From Paraconiothyrium sp. Pb-2020 (taxonomy: Eukaryota > Ascomycota > Dothideomycetes > Pleosporales > Didymosphaeriaceae), in assembly GCA_022419385.1 (NCBI GenBank), contig JAJUBI010000003.1, positions 4,092,001 through 4,156,000 of the forward strand: DNA of 64,000 nt, read 5' to 3'. Positions 44,795 to 55,663 of the stretch are shown piece by piece. Within the stretch, counting starts at the first letter, position 1. Each line of letters begins with the position of its first letter. The notes beneath the pieces were generated by a model. The model was given only the letters and a program-made list of their open reading frames with translations. It searched no databases and was not told the DNA's origin. The translations under genes and the position numbers were made by a program.

Positions 44795-47330
44795 TCAGCC
44801 TAACTTCCACCACTTTCCCTTCTCAGGATCCTCATCTAATTCCGCGCCCCTTCCTCGTCCTCTCCCCCGTGCATACTCTCCTCCTCCACTCACTGCACTT
44901 CCCCTCCCACTGGGCGCACTCCCCAGCGGACTCCTCTCCCCGCCCGTATAGAACTGACTGCGAAATTGCAATTCGTATATATCCTCGCCCTCACCAGCCA
45001 GATCTTCTAACCTTGCGCTCTTACTCTCAGGTACGAGGAGGCTTGTTAGGCATCCGAGGAACATGAACAGTGCAAAGATCTGCATGACCCCGTGGATCCA
45101 TGGTGTAGGGTTGTCGTGTGTGGCGCCGCGCTTTATCATGGGTGCGAAGAAGACCTGGGCGATTACGGCGCCGAGTTTGCCCAGGCCGGCGGAGATACCG
45201 TGGCCGGTTGAGCGGACGCGTGTAGGGAAAATTTCGGCAGGAGTGATAAAGGTTGTGGCGTTGGGGCCTTACCAGGTTAGTGTTACTGCTGTAATAGCCA
45301 AGGAGGATGTGATGCAAGGACGGGTAGGTATTTACCGAAGTTGAAGAAGAACTGCGCGAGAACGTAGAGGACCAAGAGGTGGATCTTGGTGAGACCTTTC
45401 CAGGCGAAACCCAGTACGCAGAAGATGATTGTGAGAATTGCGAAGCCGCCGATTTGAATTGGTTTTCTCCCTAGTCGATCGACGGTGAAGACTGTCATCC
45501 AATATCCAGGAATCGCACCCTAGACAGCGGTCAGAAAGCGATTGTCAATGATGAGTGACTACTTACCGCGCAGATCAAGACGATCTGTCCCGTTGCGGTA
45601 TTCTTTAGATTTTCATACAGACTTCCTCTTTTGTCAAAGCCCATGGTGCTTAGGAGACTTGCGCTCGAGAAGCTTAGTCCATAAAAAGCCAGATCGAGGA
45701 AGAACCATGAGAACGCGGTGCCGAAAAGTTTGATGAAATTACTCTTTTTGGAATAGTACCGGAATATTTCGACAACGGTTGGACGTGGGGTTTTGTACTT
45801 GGCCTATAGAGTAGATGTATGATTAGCAAAAGGCTTGCATCAATAGTCACTTAAAGACTGTAGCATAGCCTAGGGACCCAAAAGAAAATTCAGAACTGCA
45901 TCATAATCCAACTTACCATATCACGCCGAACTTGTGCTTGCTCAATAGGATTGACCGTGTTGCCTGCTTTGCCATACCGATAGCGGCGGGTATCCATTGA
46001 AGCTTTCTCAACATCGTAGAGGACATCGAATGTATATCGTGGTGTTTCAGGAATGGTCAAGCGGTAGTATAGTGCAAACCAGCCAGGTACTCCCCCAAAA
46101 GCGATGATGATCCTCCACATCTTGTCAACTGCAGAAACGCAGTCGCCACTACAAGAAGCTACGTCGGGAACAGTTTCTAATTCGCTCTTGTATGCAGCAA
46201 CCACAATCAAGGCCATGAGCGCTGAGGCGAGTTGGCCAAGACCTTGCATCGCGAAAACGGCGGCTGCGTTGCGTTAGGGTCTATTAGTATAAAATATTTG
46301 TGATCAGCTGATTACCAATGATTCCACCTCTATTCTTAGTGCTGGCGAACTCCGCCGTGATTACAGCGCTGAGAGGATAATCGCCCCCTACGCCAATGCC
46401 CTGGGAAGCATTAGCGGTGGTCAGTGATCGAAGCGACTTCGGGTAATAACTTGCCATGACTACACGATCTGAACAAACTTAGTTTTCAGGAACAGGTACT
46501 ATGCTCCCCCATGACTTACAGAAGATGAGGACTCCGACGATAGATACAGCCGTTGACTCCCCGCAAAGCGATTGCGCAAGTGTTGTGGATATGATGATCA
46601 TGAGTTCGACACCGTACATCTTCTTACGTCCCAAGACATCCGCAAGATAGCCGAATATGACTTGACCAAAGACTAGACAAACAAGGTCTGTCAGTACGCG
46701 TCGTAGTCAATGATCTGCTCTTTGTGCTCTGATGTGACGTACTGGCTCCGGCAGATGTAGCTACTTTAATCGCAGTATCGGCATTATGAGGCATGACGCC
46801 TTTATTCACGTCATCCTGCCAATAGACCTAGAAACCTAGTGAGTACATGTACAAAAATCGCGTGCATCACGATTCCTTGCGAATGCCAGACTGCGTTCAG
46901 TGGGGCGAAAGAGCAAGCTTGGGATCGACTTGACGTACTATACCAAGCATGATTACCGCTAAGTTGATTGCAAACAACTGACCAGGGTCAGGATCTCCAA
47001 CATCGTCTTCGGCATCAGACGTACACTGTAGGCATCGGTGAAGAACCCAATACCAGTTACCACGGCTAATCGCACGTGATACCATCCAAAAGGCGCCTTA
47101 TCTACCTCAGCAAGGGCCAATCGTCGTCGCTCATTTGGGTCCTATTTATAGTAAGCAAAGAAGGCAAGTGGGTGTCTCATAATGACTCCGGCGCTTCAAA
47201 CTTACGGCAATGTGTGTCTAGGGATATGTCAATGGTAGCTTTGGTAGGTCAGATGATATGGACTTACGTAGACGCTGTTAGCATCATGATAAGCAGAATT
47301 ACCTGCCTTTGGTAATGGAGGTGAATGCAT
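44795..47330 (-). CDS. PHO84-type inorganic phosphate:H+ symporter (MFS), 12 coding exons
   Basis: Exons 47330-47268, 47217-47206, 47141-47025, 46977-46939, 46827-46743, 46672-46520, 46468-46455, 46400-46316, 46263-45917, 45803-45567, 45519-45336 and 45267-44795 sum to 1809 nt and give 602 residues. Conserved phrases appear in order: DPNERRRLALAEVDKAPFGWYHVR, GFFTDAY, FGYLADVLGRKKMYG, GIGVGGDYPLSAVITAEF, WFFLDLAFYGLS, PGYWMTVFTVDRLGRKPIQ, FFNFGPNATTFITPAEIFPTRVRSTGHG. These identify the PHO84 clade of proton-coupled phosphate importers of the plasma membrane, with 12 helices and a large central loop. Two microexons (12 nt and 14 nt) and one GC-AG intron are required. After the last helix comes an RG-rich tail (RGRGRGAELDEDPEKGK). 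The position after GFFTDAY is Ser where family members commonly have Asp. A close relative such as a glycerophosphodiester carrier is possible but less likely. Confidence 0.88.
46401..46454 (-). other. GC-AG intron in the phosphate transporter gene
   Basis: The 54-nt intron starts GCAAGT after ATG and ends CCCAG, with GCTAAT as a possible branch site. Using GC as the donor restores the family motif VVMGIGVGGDYP; no GT donor does. Confidence 0.75.
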
Positions 47331-49380
47331 CGTGGTTTTGGCGTGTTGCACAGCGCTAGGTCGAAGGTTCGTCTTGCAGACTGTTCTACCAAGATAGGTG
47401 GAGTAGATATCGGTTCTGCCGTAATCGTGGAGAAGTACTGCAGCTTTCTTCATTCGAGAAAGACGCCTATCGTACGTTTCCCATCCGCAGGTGAAAGGCT
47501 AACAGCTCGATCGCTGCCTGAGTTCTCGCGGGATAGCTGTGTATCGTTCCACCAGCGATGTAAGCCTGCAGAGATGGTGACCAGGCATGGATGTAACAAT
47601 GATAGAGATCGGCGTCGAGTGACAAGGGCGGGTAGCTCCTGGTTTTGTTCGCGCAACAGCCTGGGTGCGCTTGAGTCGTGAAGAATCAATGGTGCTGGGG
47701 TGCAGAGCGCCATGGCGATGGATATCAAGACGGGTGAGCTCTTAGGTCTGGGCATAGCGGAACTGCGACGCGTAGGTGCGTCGAGCAAGCCTCAAGGTCA
47801 GCGCCCGTGTGTGATTTCGGGCTGCTTATTGGTTCGCAACAGCTTTAGCATCCTTCGACGCCATGCTCGGTCGAAGAAATGCCCAAGCCAAAAGCAATCT
47901 GTTTGTAGCATGTGGCGAGATGCTGCAGGCATTAACGACATGAACGCGAACTGTTTTAGAGCCGTGGAGCGTGGTGGATGCGATTCCTGGTATTGGATCG
48001 TGGGTCTCTCCACGCCCTCACGCCCGCGCCCAGGATGCCGGGACAGGCACGGACAAAGGGTCTGCGACGTGCAAGTCCAAAACGTGGGCGAACATGTGTT
48101 TGGAGTTCATTGTGGATATGGGTATAGGTATCTGGTATGCAGAGAGACCATGTCCAGGTATAAGTGCGTCTCGACGCATATAGTACTACGAGCCAGATGT
48201 CACATTACACTACACTTCCCGAGATGGCACAAGTGTAGGATCAGCCCGTGATCATATCCCACTGAATGCTTCACCCGTCGCAGGTGATGGGAGCAATTGC
48301 AGAAGAGCCTTGCACCGGACATGACGACCCTTGGAATCAAGATGCCTTGCTAATGTGAGTACCACACGCTGCATCAAATCCCACACGCACCTCGGGCCAG
48401 ATCGTGCATGACGCCGCAGATATCCCCTAGAAAGGAGGCGCATACACTGGACCGAGTCCGCCCACGGGACCATAGCCGATGGTATTCCATCAGTAGCGTT
48501 GAAATAAGTTCACGTGTCTCAGCACTTCGGAACCTTCCTCATGATAGTACTGCAACCGAGATAGGGCGCTGCTTCTGCTCGTTCAGGACTTCTGACGGCA
48601 GATGCCGTAGGAATGGGATCAACGTCTCGAACTAGGTCACAGCGGCCAAACAAGTCGGACACCCCTCACAAGGCATACACCTATGTGTCACCCCACGATG
48701 CGTTACGCGAAAGCCGACATTGACGAAAGCTGCACAGTAAGAGGAACCAGAAGCTATGTAGTCGAACTTGACAATATATCCTCAGGGACGCAGTGAAATC
48801 TGGGCCGAAGGTGTTCATTCTGACCGGGCCCATTGTGAATTGGCTTGACGAACACCACAGGGTCGATATGGACGATCTGGCGTCGCGAGCACGCCGTGTA
48901 TCTTTTGAGAGACGAACCGAGTACTGCATTCCAGGCTGCACGATATCAAACATTTGAAGTTTCCCATCGTCGCCTGACTTGGTACACCAATTTAGGTAAC
49001 GAGACAAGCGAAAGAGTCTCAGCACAAATTCTTACGACCTACACTTGCCATCAACAAAAACAAAAGTAAGACCAAAGCGGCGGAAAGAACCTCGCGTTCT
49101 GGATAATATTCTGGTGACTGTATAGTGCTGTTCTGTTGATACATTAGCACTGGAATAAATCCACCTGCAGAAGTTGCGTTCTCGGGTTTGATCGCCAAGC
49201 CACTAGATTGAGAACGGTTAGCCCCCACCATCGCACAATGAGCGAAATCGACTTCCGACACAGCAACCTCAAGCGACACTCGACAACCTCAAACTAACCC
49301 ACAGCGTCAACAGGTATGCCTTGCTTGCCTTCCAAATTGTGCGCACCAGCTAATTGATACTCAGCACCCTTTTCCACAAG
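47331..49380. other. Gene-free interval and RPL37 leader
   Basis: About 2.05 kb between the divergent starts of the phosphate transporter and RPL37. A 183-codon plus frame at 47700-48251 has no recognisable domain. The last 150 bp are the RPL37 leader, described separately. I see no transposon or RNA gene. Confidence 0.35.
49312..49364 (+). other. Putative 5'-UTR intron of RPL37
   Basis: The leader reads GTCAACAG then GTATGCC, and ends TGATACTCAG about 17 nt before the ATG, with GCTAAT as branch site. Upstream a short open frame (ATG at about 49238, 18 codons) may lie in or before the leader. Signals only; boundaries are approximate. Confidence 0.45.
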
Positions 49381-49860
49381 ATGAGTACGCGAAACCAAAC
49401 CACCTGCGAAAGCCCGAACCAGCGACACTGACCGCGATATAGCGAAGGGTACCTCCAGCTTTGGCAAGCGCCACAACAAGACGCACACGCTCTGCCGTCG
49501 TTGCGGTATGTGAACACACCTTCTGGCACGCATGATACCGGAGGCTACAAGAATGGGAGGACGAAAGAATGGCGCTGACAGAATCTGATGCAGGTCGCCG
49601 CTCCCTCCACATCCAGAAGCACACTTGCTCCTCGTGCGGATACCCCGCTGCTAAGACCCGCAAGTGTACGTGAATGTCGAAAACCCACCCGATGAAGGAC
49701 AGTGCATTGACATGTTGTAGTCAACTGGGGCGAGAAGGCCAAGCGAAGGAAGACCACCGGCACTGGACGTATGCGATACCTCAAGACCGTGTCCCGCAAG
49801 TTCTCCAACGGTTTCCAAAACGGCACGCCCGCTGGCGCCAAGGGACCTACGACCTCGTAA
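49381..49860 (+). CDS. RPL37: 60S ribosomal protein L37 (eL37)
   Basis: Four coding exons (49381-49384, 49443-49505, 49594-49665, 49721-49860) give 92 residues. The start codon and one further base form a 4-nt first coding exon; the second exon then supplies TKGTSSFGKRHNKTHTLCRRCG. The zinc ribbon has two C-x2-C pairs (CRRC and CSSCGYP). Then come KFNWGEKAKRRKTTGTGRMRYLK and a short C-terminal tail ending GAKGPTTS. This is the complete eL37 of the large subunit. Its introns (GTACGC/TATAG, GTATGT/GCAG, GTACGT/TGTAG) are all needed for frame. Convergent with SOS7. Confidence 0.96.
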
Positions 49861-50355
49861 ACGACGCGATGACAACAAAAGAGGATCTGGCGTAGGGGCT
49901 GAACGGGCGGGAGCGTGAAGGGTAGGCAGGTTTTTCAACTGGCAAGGTTATCGAATATTGCTCAGGCGTTTTTGAGCATCACTTCCGGTGAATCATCCTC
50001 GACAGAAGGATGTGAGGACGACATTTCTCGGAGCTTCTGTGGCATTACAGGAAATATATCATGGTCTGTCACGATTGAACTAAAGTCCACGCCTCTTGTC
50101 TCAAGACTCCGCTCAACTGTCTCGAATGAATGAAAACTACCTAACTGCCCTCTCTCACAATGACTGTTCTGTTTTTCTAGCTCTCCGACATATTGCCCAA
50201 CCTCCCCAGACGCCAGCTCGCCTGGAGGTACTGCTGTTCGAGTTTTACCATGGCTGCAAGTCTTGGTAGAAAGACTTCGTATCCATAGGTGTGGGTCTGC
50301 CTTCTCGAGCGTGCTCTGTATCTGCGTCCAGCAACGCGCGTTTCTTTCCTCATAT
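49861..50355. other. Convergent 3' intergenic between RPL37 and SOS7
   Basis: 495 bp between converging stops; nothing specific is seen. Confidence 0.4.
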
Positions 50356-51267
50356 TCACACCTCTAACATCTTCTTCAAGGCGCTTTCAGATGCCCTAAG
50401 CCAGCGACCTCTCTCCTCGAGCTCATCGCCAATGCCACCACCATCTTCTCTTCGCCGTCTAGCTTCCTTTGCAGCTGCAACTGTACCCTGCTTCTGCGTT
50501 TCCAACGGTTTGAGTTCCCGTTCCAATTTCTCCAATTCGCGCGTACGGTTAGGTAGAGACGATCGGAGCTGCGTAAGCTGCGCACTGAGTGCGGCGAGCT
50601 CAGTCTCGCGTTGCCCTACCAGACGGGCCGTCTCTGGCAACGGCAGCGCAAGATCCGGGTTTTGACAGGGTGGTACCTGTTCCTTTTTGAGGGTCTCAAT
50701 GTTCGCTTCCAGGCCTTGGATCTCTGCTGGTAGTGACGCCAGCTGTCGTGTCTTCAACTTCACACCTTCGTACCGCAGTGACAGGTCTCGGCCTTTGGCT
50801 TCAAGTTGTTTTAATAGTTCTGCGATTTCCACTTTGCGCTCCTTCAAAGTCGCTTTTAAAGCTAGAATCTCTTTCTCTTTTGCCTCGTTCTCGGTAGCCT
50901 CTACAAGACTCGGTGGATCGGCGGTTATGCCGCGCAGAAACTTCTCTTTCGTGACTTGCTCGACGTAGCTGAAGCGGAGCTTACCAAACAGTTCCTGGAC
51001 GCGTTAGATCGCCGGCTGGTGTTTGACAGCGGGACTGGTCACCTTATAATGCAGCAGATCTGCTTGCAATGCCGCCGGATGTGTGTCACCATTCTGTTCG
51101 CTATCGTCCGAGATTGTAGAAGTGCGTTTGTCCGCAGATCGAGGGTTGTTGTCTTTCGGCGCGAGGGTCTCCGCGATAGAGATGAGTTTTAGTGATGGTG
51201 ACTGTTGCAGCTGTTCGAGCGCAGCAGAAGCTGAGGCCGATTGTGACTCGGAATCCTGCACCATCAT
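50356..51267 (-). CDS. SOS7: Kinetochore protein Sos7-like coiled-coil protein
   Basis: Two exons (51267-51043, 50994-50356) give 287 residues. The N-terminal 70 residues are polar (MMVQDSESQSASASA). The core block DLLHYKELFGKLRFSYVEQVTKEKFLRGITADPP, formed across the intron, matches the fungal Sos7 family. The rest is a long coiled coil (KEILALKATLKERKVEIAELLKQLEAKGRD ... RTRELEKLERELKPLETQKQ). The C-terminus ends in ALKKMLEV. In fission yeast Sos7 works at kinetochores with the Mis12/Spc7 module; here the role is inferred from family. Other coiled-coil proteins could look similar, so the assignment rests on the core block. Confidence 0.75.
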
Positions 51268-51459
51268 GTGTTTGCTATGTTCGCAGGTGTCTACCTATGA
51301 ATGTTGCGGGGTCGATACGTTTGCGTTGTTTGTTTGGGAAACGCGCAGAGGCGGCTTTAGCGAATAAAGTCCAGCAGCGCTGCGGGGGTTCTTCGGTGTC
51401 TGCTATTCATCTTCGACTGTCATCGCGCATGCGCTTCAAGACTCACCGAGATATCCACC
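51268..51459. promoter_or_regulatory. Bidirectional promoter SOS7 / RS-like gene
   Basis: Only 192 bp lie between the two divergent start codons, so both genes must share this region for transcription initiation. Confidence 0.5.
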
Positions 51460-52718
51460 ATGTCCGGCGACAAAATCAATGACGACGAGTATGTTGCGCG
51501 ACTGCTCAAACAAGATGCAGTGGAGGCAGCAAAAAAGTACAGTTTCGTGGGCCTAGATGCCTTCCACGCGAAGAGGTGCGTTGAATGCCTCGGATACGGG
51601 TCATGAAGTACAGTCCTTTGGCTGCATATTAGAGTGCAGGGCAGCTGATAGCTTTCAGATCGAGGCCTGACGCTCCGAAACCGAACACCAATTTTCTGCG
51701 ACACATCATCCGCCAGACTGATAGCCATAATGCGGCGTTGCTGGCTAGAGAGGCGAAGGACTCGCGCGCGCGTCTGCGACAGCTCGACACGGCAGAGGTG
51801 GGTACCGAAGATCGAAAGACACAGCGACGAGGCAGACTACGTTCTCCTGTCCGCGGCGACCAGGCCGCTCATCATGAGAGAAGGGACCGCCACCATTTGA
51901 GCAGTGACGAGGAACAAGACGAACGAAGCCACAAGCGGTCAAGACATGAGCGACATAGATCGGGAGATGAGGACAGAGGACATAGAAGGCGACATCGTGT
52001 TGATAGGGCAGAACGATCGTTTCGTGATTCCGACCATCGACGGGAAAGCGAGTACCATTCTCGAAAGAGCACCCACGAAGCACGTTCTTCACGGCATGAA
52101 AAGCACCATAGCCATAAACGCGGAAGACCAAGATCCGTTACGCGCTCTCCTTCGCCTCCTTCCAGTCGACATCACAACACTTCGAGGCACCGCCGAAGAG
52201 CTCATTCTCCCTTACGGAGGTCCAGAAGCCCAACAAAGCAGACCGATGGGGTAGAAAGTAGACGCAAGTCACGAGCTATAACACGACCCTCTCCGACCAT
52301 TGAGGACGATTCTGATCCGCTCGAGGCGATCGTAGGACCGCTGCCACCACCGAAACAGCCAGCTGTTCGCTCACGCGGTCGAGGTGCACACAAGAGCGAT
52401 GCGGAGGGCATCAACGCGCGCTTCTCCGCCGCGTACGATCCGGCGCTGGATAATGAGCCGCTCTCGAACAATGGTGACCAATGGGGCGACGCTGTCGAAG
52501 CATACCGCGATCGCCAGCGATGGAAGCAGCAAGGAGCAGAGAGGCTGAAGGCAGCCGGCTTTAGTGATGAGCAGGTGAGGAAGTGGGAACGAGGCGACGA
52601 GAAGACCGAGGAAGACGTCCGGTGGACTGCGCGGGGCCAGTCGAGGGAATGGGACAGAGGAAAAGTAGTGGATGCCGATGGCGATATTGGACACAGAGCA
52701 ACCTGGGTCGAGGACTGA
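51460..52718 (+). CDS. Arg/His/Ser-rich RS-like nuclear protein
   Basis: Two exons (51460-51575, 51659-52718) give 391 residues. A conserved-looking N-terminus (MSGDKINDDEYVARLLKQDAVEAAKKYSFVGLDAFHAKR, then SRPDAPKPNTNFLRHIIRQTDSHNAALLAREAKDSRARL) is followed by about 150 residues dominated by Arg, His, Ser and Glu in RS/RH repeats (HERHRSGDEDRGHRRRHR, HHNTSRHRRRAHSP). The C-terminal third (SDPLEAIVGPLPPPKQP; DNEPLSNNGDQWGDAVEAYRDRQRWKQQGAERLKAAGF) is more ordered. RS-rich proteins of this kind usually sit in nuclear speckles and assist splicing; I do not recognise a named orthologue with certainty. The intron at 51576-51658 (GTGCGT/TTTCAG) keeps the frame. Divergent from SOS7. Confidence 0.8.
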
Positions 52719-53232
52719 TGCAGCTAATTTCACGACGCTCAAAAGACTTTGACATCTCCACTTGCTTTGCCTTCATCATTATTTGCTTCGTCACTGGCTC
52801 TAACCTTGATGTTGGAGAGATCGACCAGGATGTGGGGCTGTGTGATTGGCTGGCGCTACGTGTACACCGCTGCGGCTTATCGATGGTTGCCCGTAGTGAC
52901 TCTGGATAAACAAGGACTCGGGACGGCTAGTGCAGCTGCCAATTCAGCCCAGTGCAGTGCAGCTGCACCTAACGTGCACTACAGTCCACTTCGTGGAATC
53001 GTATTCACAAGAAACGCTCTCACATAAAGACATACTCCCTCCAAGACCGCTTCGCAGGCCTCCCACATCCACGCGCGCGCGCCATACCGACTCCACCCCA
53101 CCGAGCTGTCCGCAGTTGCCGGACACGCTCTGGTCGGGCCAACGCACAACTCGAACCTACCCGCCGCCTACGAGCCATACGAGTGCTTTCGTGAGCGCGC
53201 ACAGCTAGAAGGCCGGGTTCGGCTCTGGCAAG
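52719..53232. other. Intergenic: 3' flank of RS-like gene, upstream of b561 gene
   Basis: 514 bp. It holds a perfect 12-bp palindrome GTGCAGCTGCAC at 52957-52968, containing an E-box core CAGCTG, next to further GTGCA repeats. No gene is seen. Confidence 0.35.
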
Positions 53233-55663
53233 ATGTCTGGTCTATCCGCACCGGGGAGCGGTGCCTACTCGTCCGACACCATGTATGTGGGAGATGGGAC
53301 CTGGGATTCGCAGAGAAATACTTTCTTGCTTCCGAACCTGCAAGGCTTGAATCTGGCCACAACACAGTACAATGGTGAGTTCTTGACACCGTGGTCTGCC
53401 TACCATACTGACTGGTGCCGCAGGCATGGGTAGCCGCTTCAAGAACATGAACGGCTACCATGGTCTCATCCAAGCGCATGGCATCCTGGCAGTCATTACC
53501 TTCCTTTTTGTTGTCCCTGCGGCCATCTTCCTCGCTCGGTTCTATCATCGAAACCCGCGCATGGCGCTGCGCTTGCACATATGGTTGCAGATAGGTACTG
53601 TCTTCCTGTCGACCGCACTCTTCATTCTTGGTTTCCAAGCAGTCGGCCTGAAAAGATCTCTTACCAATCCTCACCACGGAATTGGTGTCGCATTATACAC
53701 TCTCATTTTAGTCCAAGCACTCGGAGGATGCGTGATCCATAGAAGAGAAAAAGGGAGGGAACGGTACAAGATCCCTCTAAAATTGATGGTATGTGTGTCC
53801 ATCTCCTGGCAGATGTGTACTGATACTCGATAGCTTCATCAATGGATGGGGAGATTGATTGCGCTACTAGGCATTGTACAAGTTGCCCTTGGACTGACAT
53901 TGTATGGGTCACCCAAGGTGCTTTTCATCCTCTACGCGGTTTGGGCGTTCGTATTACTATGTGCATGGTTTGTTCTCTCCTATCTGAACCAGCCCGAGAT
54001 GGGCTTTGATGACACAGGCACTTATATCACGGAAACCACCATGAGCGGCAGCCGGAGAAGCCATCGCGGCCACGGGTTGGGTGCGATAGCTACAGCCGGA
54101 GCCGCAGGTGCAGGTTTAGCTGCATTAAGGAATCGTTCCCGCAGTCGAAGTAGTCGCAGAAGGCCCAGCGGAAGACGAACAGTTGTCAGTTCGCACCCCA
54201 GCTCGTACTATGATGAGTCGCGCGTGGAGGAAAAATACACGGAGGTTGGGCGAAACAAACGCACCTGGCGAGACCGACTATTGGGCGCTGGTGCAGCAGC
54301 GGGTGGTATCTTTGCGATCAAATCGCTCTTCGGCAAAAAGAAAGTTGAACCAGCCGAAACGGCGAGCAGTGTCAGCTACAGCCGGCCCCCTATTGGTCAA
54401 TCTGAGGTTACGCAGACTGATTTGAGTCGGCTTGAAGAAGGAAGGGCCCCAGCTTCGCCAGGTCGCGACCACTGGCGTCGTGTAGAAGAAAGAGAAGCTG
54501 CTCAAGCCGCCGCTATGGGGGCGAGCCCTTTGCGCCAAAACCATCGGGCCACCCGAAGCGGCGCATCGATTGACTCTTTTGACAGCCGGACCAGCTTCAG
54601 TGGGGATCTCGAGAGACCTAAAGAGTCTCATGGACTTCGAGATGGAATAGCCGCCCTCGGGTTTGCTGGTTTCCTTAAGCACCAGTGGAATAAGAGGAGG
54701 AACAAGAGGGAAGACGAGCATGTCGCAGCTGTAAAACAACAAGATTTGGAAGAAGAGCGCATAGCCCGGGCAAATAGCCAACGGCGAAAGTACACTGGAG
54801 ATGGGTTACCCGGAAGAAATCGACCGCCGTCCACCATCTTTTCTGAGAGTGACATCTCAGGGACAACTCCTGGTTTATCACGACACGATATGCATGCACC
54901 GAGAAGCACGACGCACTTGACGCAAACAGAGACGGTCGCAGGGCCATCCACCGCTCCAGTAGCCCCTCCCCCAATGGATCCTCATGGTGTTCTTTCTGAT
55001 TCCGGATCCGAAGCATATACATCAGCAGGTGGCCGCAAGCATCGAAAACATCATACTGGAAGTGCCGCGGCTCTTGGTGCAGCGGCTGGTGCCTCATCGG
55101 CTCGAAGAGATGCAAGCCAGCGCCGAGGCAGTCGTGACGGCAGTGTCAATTCTCCGCCTGTATCTGTCAAGGTCAAGATGCACAATGATGGAAGACATGT
55201 GACTTTGAGAAGGCTTAACGAGGAGGAAGCTGCGGCAGAGCGTGAAGCACGGAAAAAAGATCGCAAGCGTCGGGATGGCAGCATGAGCTCGTTGAGCAAT
55301 TTGGAGAACAACGAACGCTGGCGGCGAACGGCAGCAATGGAAGCTGCTCAGGCACAAGAAATGGCACAACAGTCTGGCGCTCCGATACCCATGCCTGAAC
55401 CGGTGATTCCTCCGCCACCGCCTGGGCCACCTCCCATGGGAACGACGGCAGGCCAAACGACAGCAGGCCACCAGAGTCCCCTTCCTCCTCCGCCTCCCAT
55501 CCCAGGCGCAGGTGGAAGTGTCATGAGCAGCCCGCCGGGGACGCAAGTGTACGGCACAGAGACGGACGTTAGCGCTTATGACTCGAACCGAAGGAGGCGG
55601 AGAGCAGAGCGGGCCCAGGCGAAGCAGGCGAGGTTGGGTGGAAGTCGCGTTGAGTTCTCATAA
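53233..55663 (+). CDS. Cytochrome b561-type membrane protein with long cytoplasmic tail
   Basis: Three exons (53233-53374, 53424-53788, 53834-55663) give 778 residues. After about 60 N-terminal residues (GDGTWDSQRNTFLLPNLQGLN) comes a five-helix membrane region. It has conserved His at the positions expected for a b561 core: MNGYHGLIQAHGILAV, RLHIWLQIGTVFL, NPHHGIGVALYTLILVQALGG and LHQWMGRLIALLGI. These His residues are candidate haem ligands for transmembrane electron transfer. From about residue 230 to the end the protein is a long, probably disordered tail. It contains an SRSRSSRRRPSGRR patch, a GAGAAAGGIFAI hydrophobic hairpin-like piece, acidic and basic blocks and Pro-rich runs. No signal peptide or DOMON domain precedes the first helix in this model; an unseen upstream exon could supply one. 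Confidence 0.8.

Noticed and set aside
47700..48251. 183-codon plus frame in the interval before RPL37
   Set aside because: No domain, irregular composition rich in Cys/Arg, no clear promoter or splice pattern.
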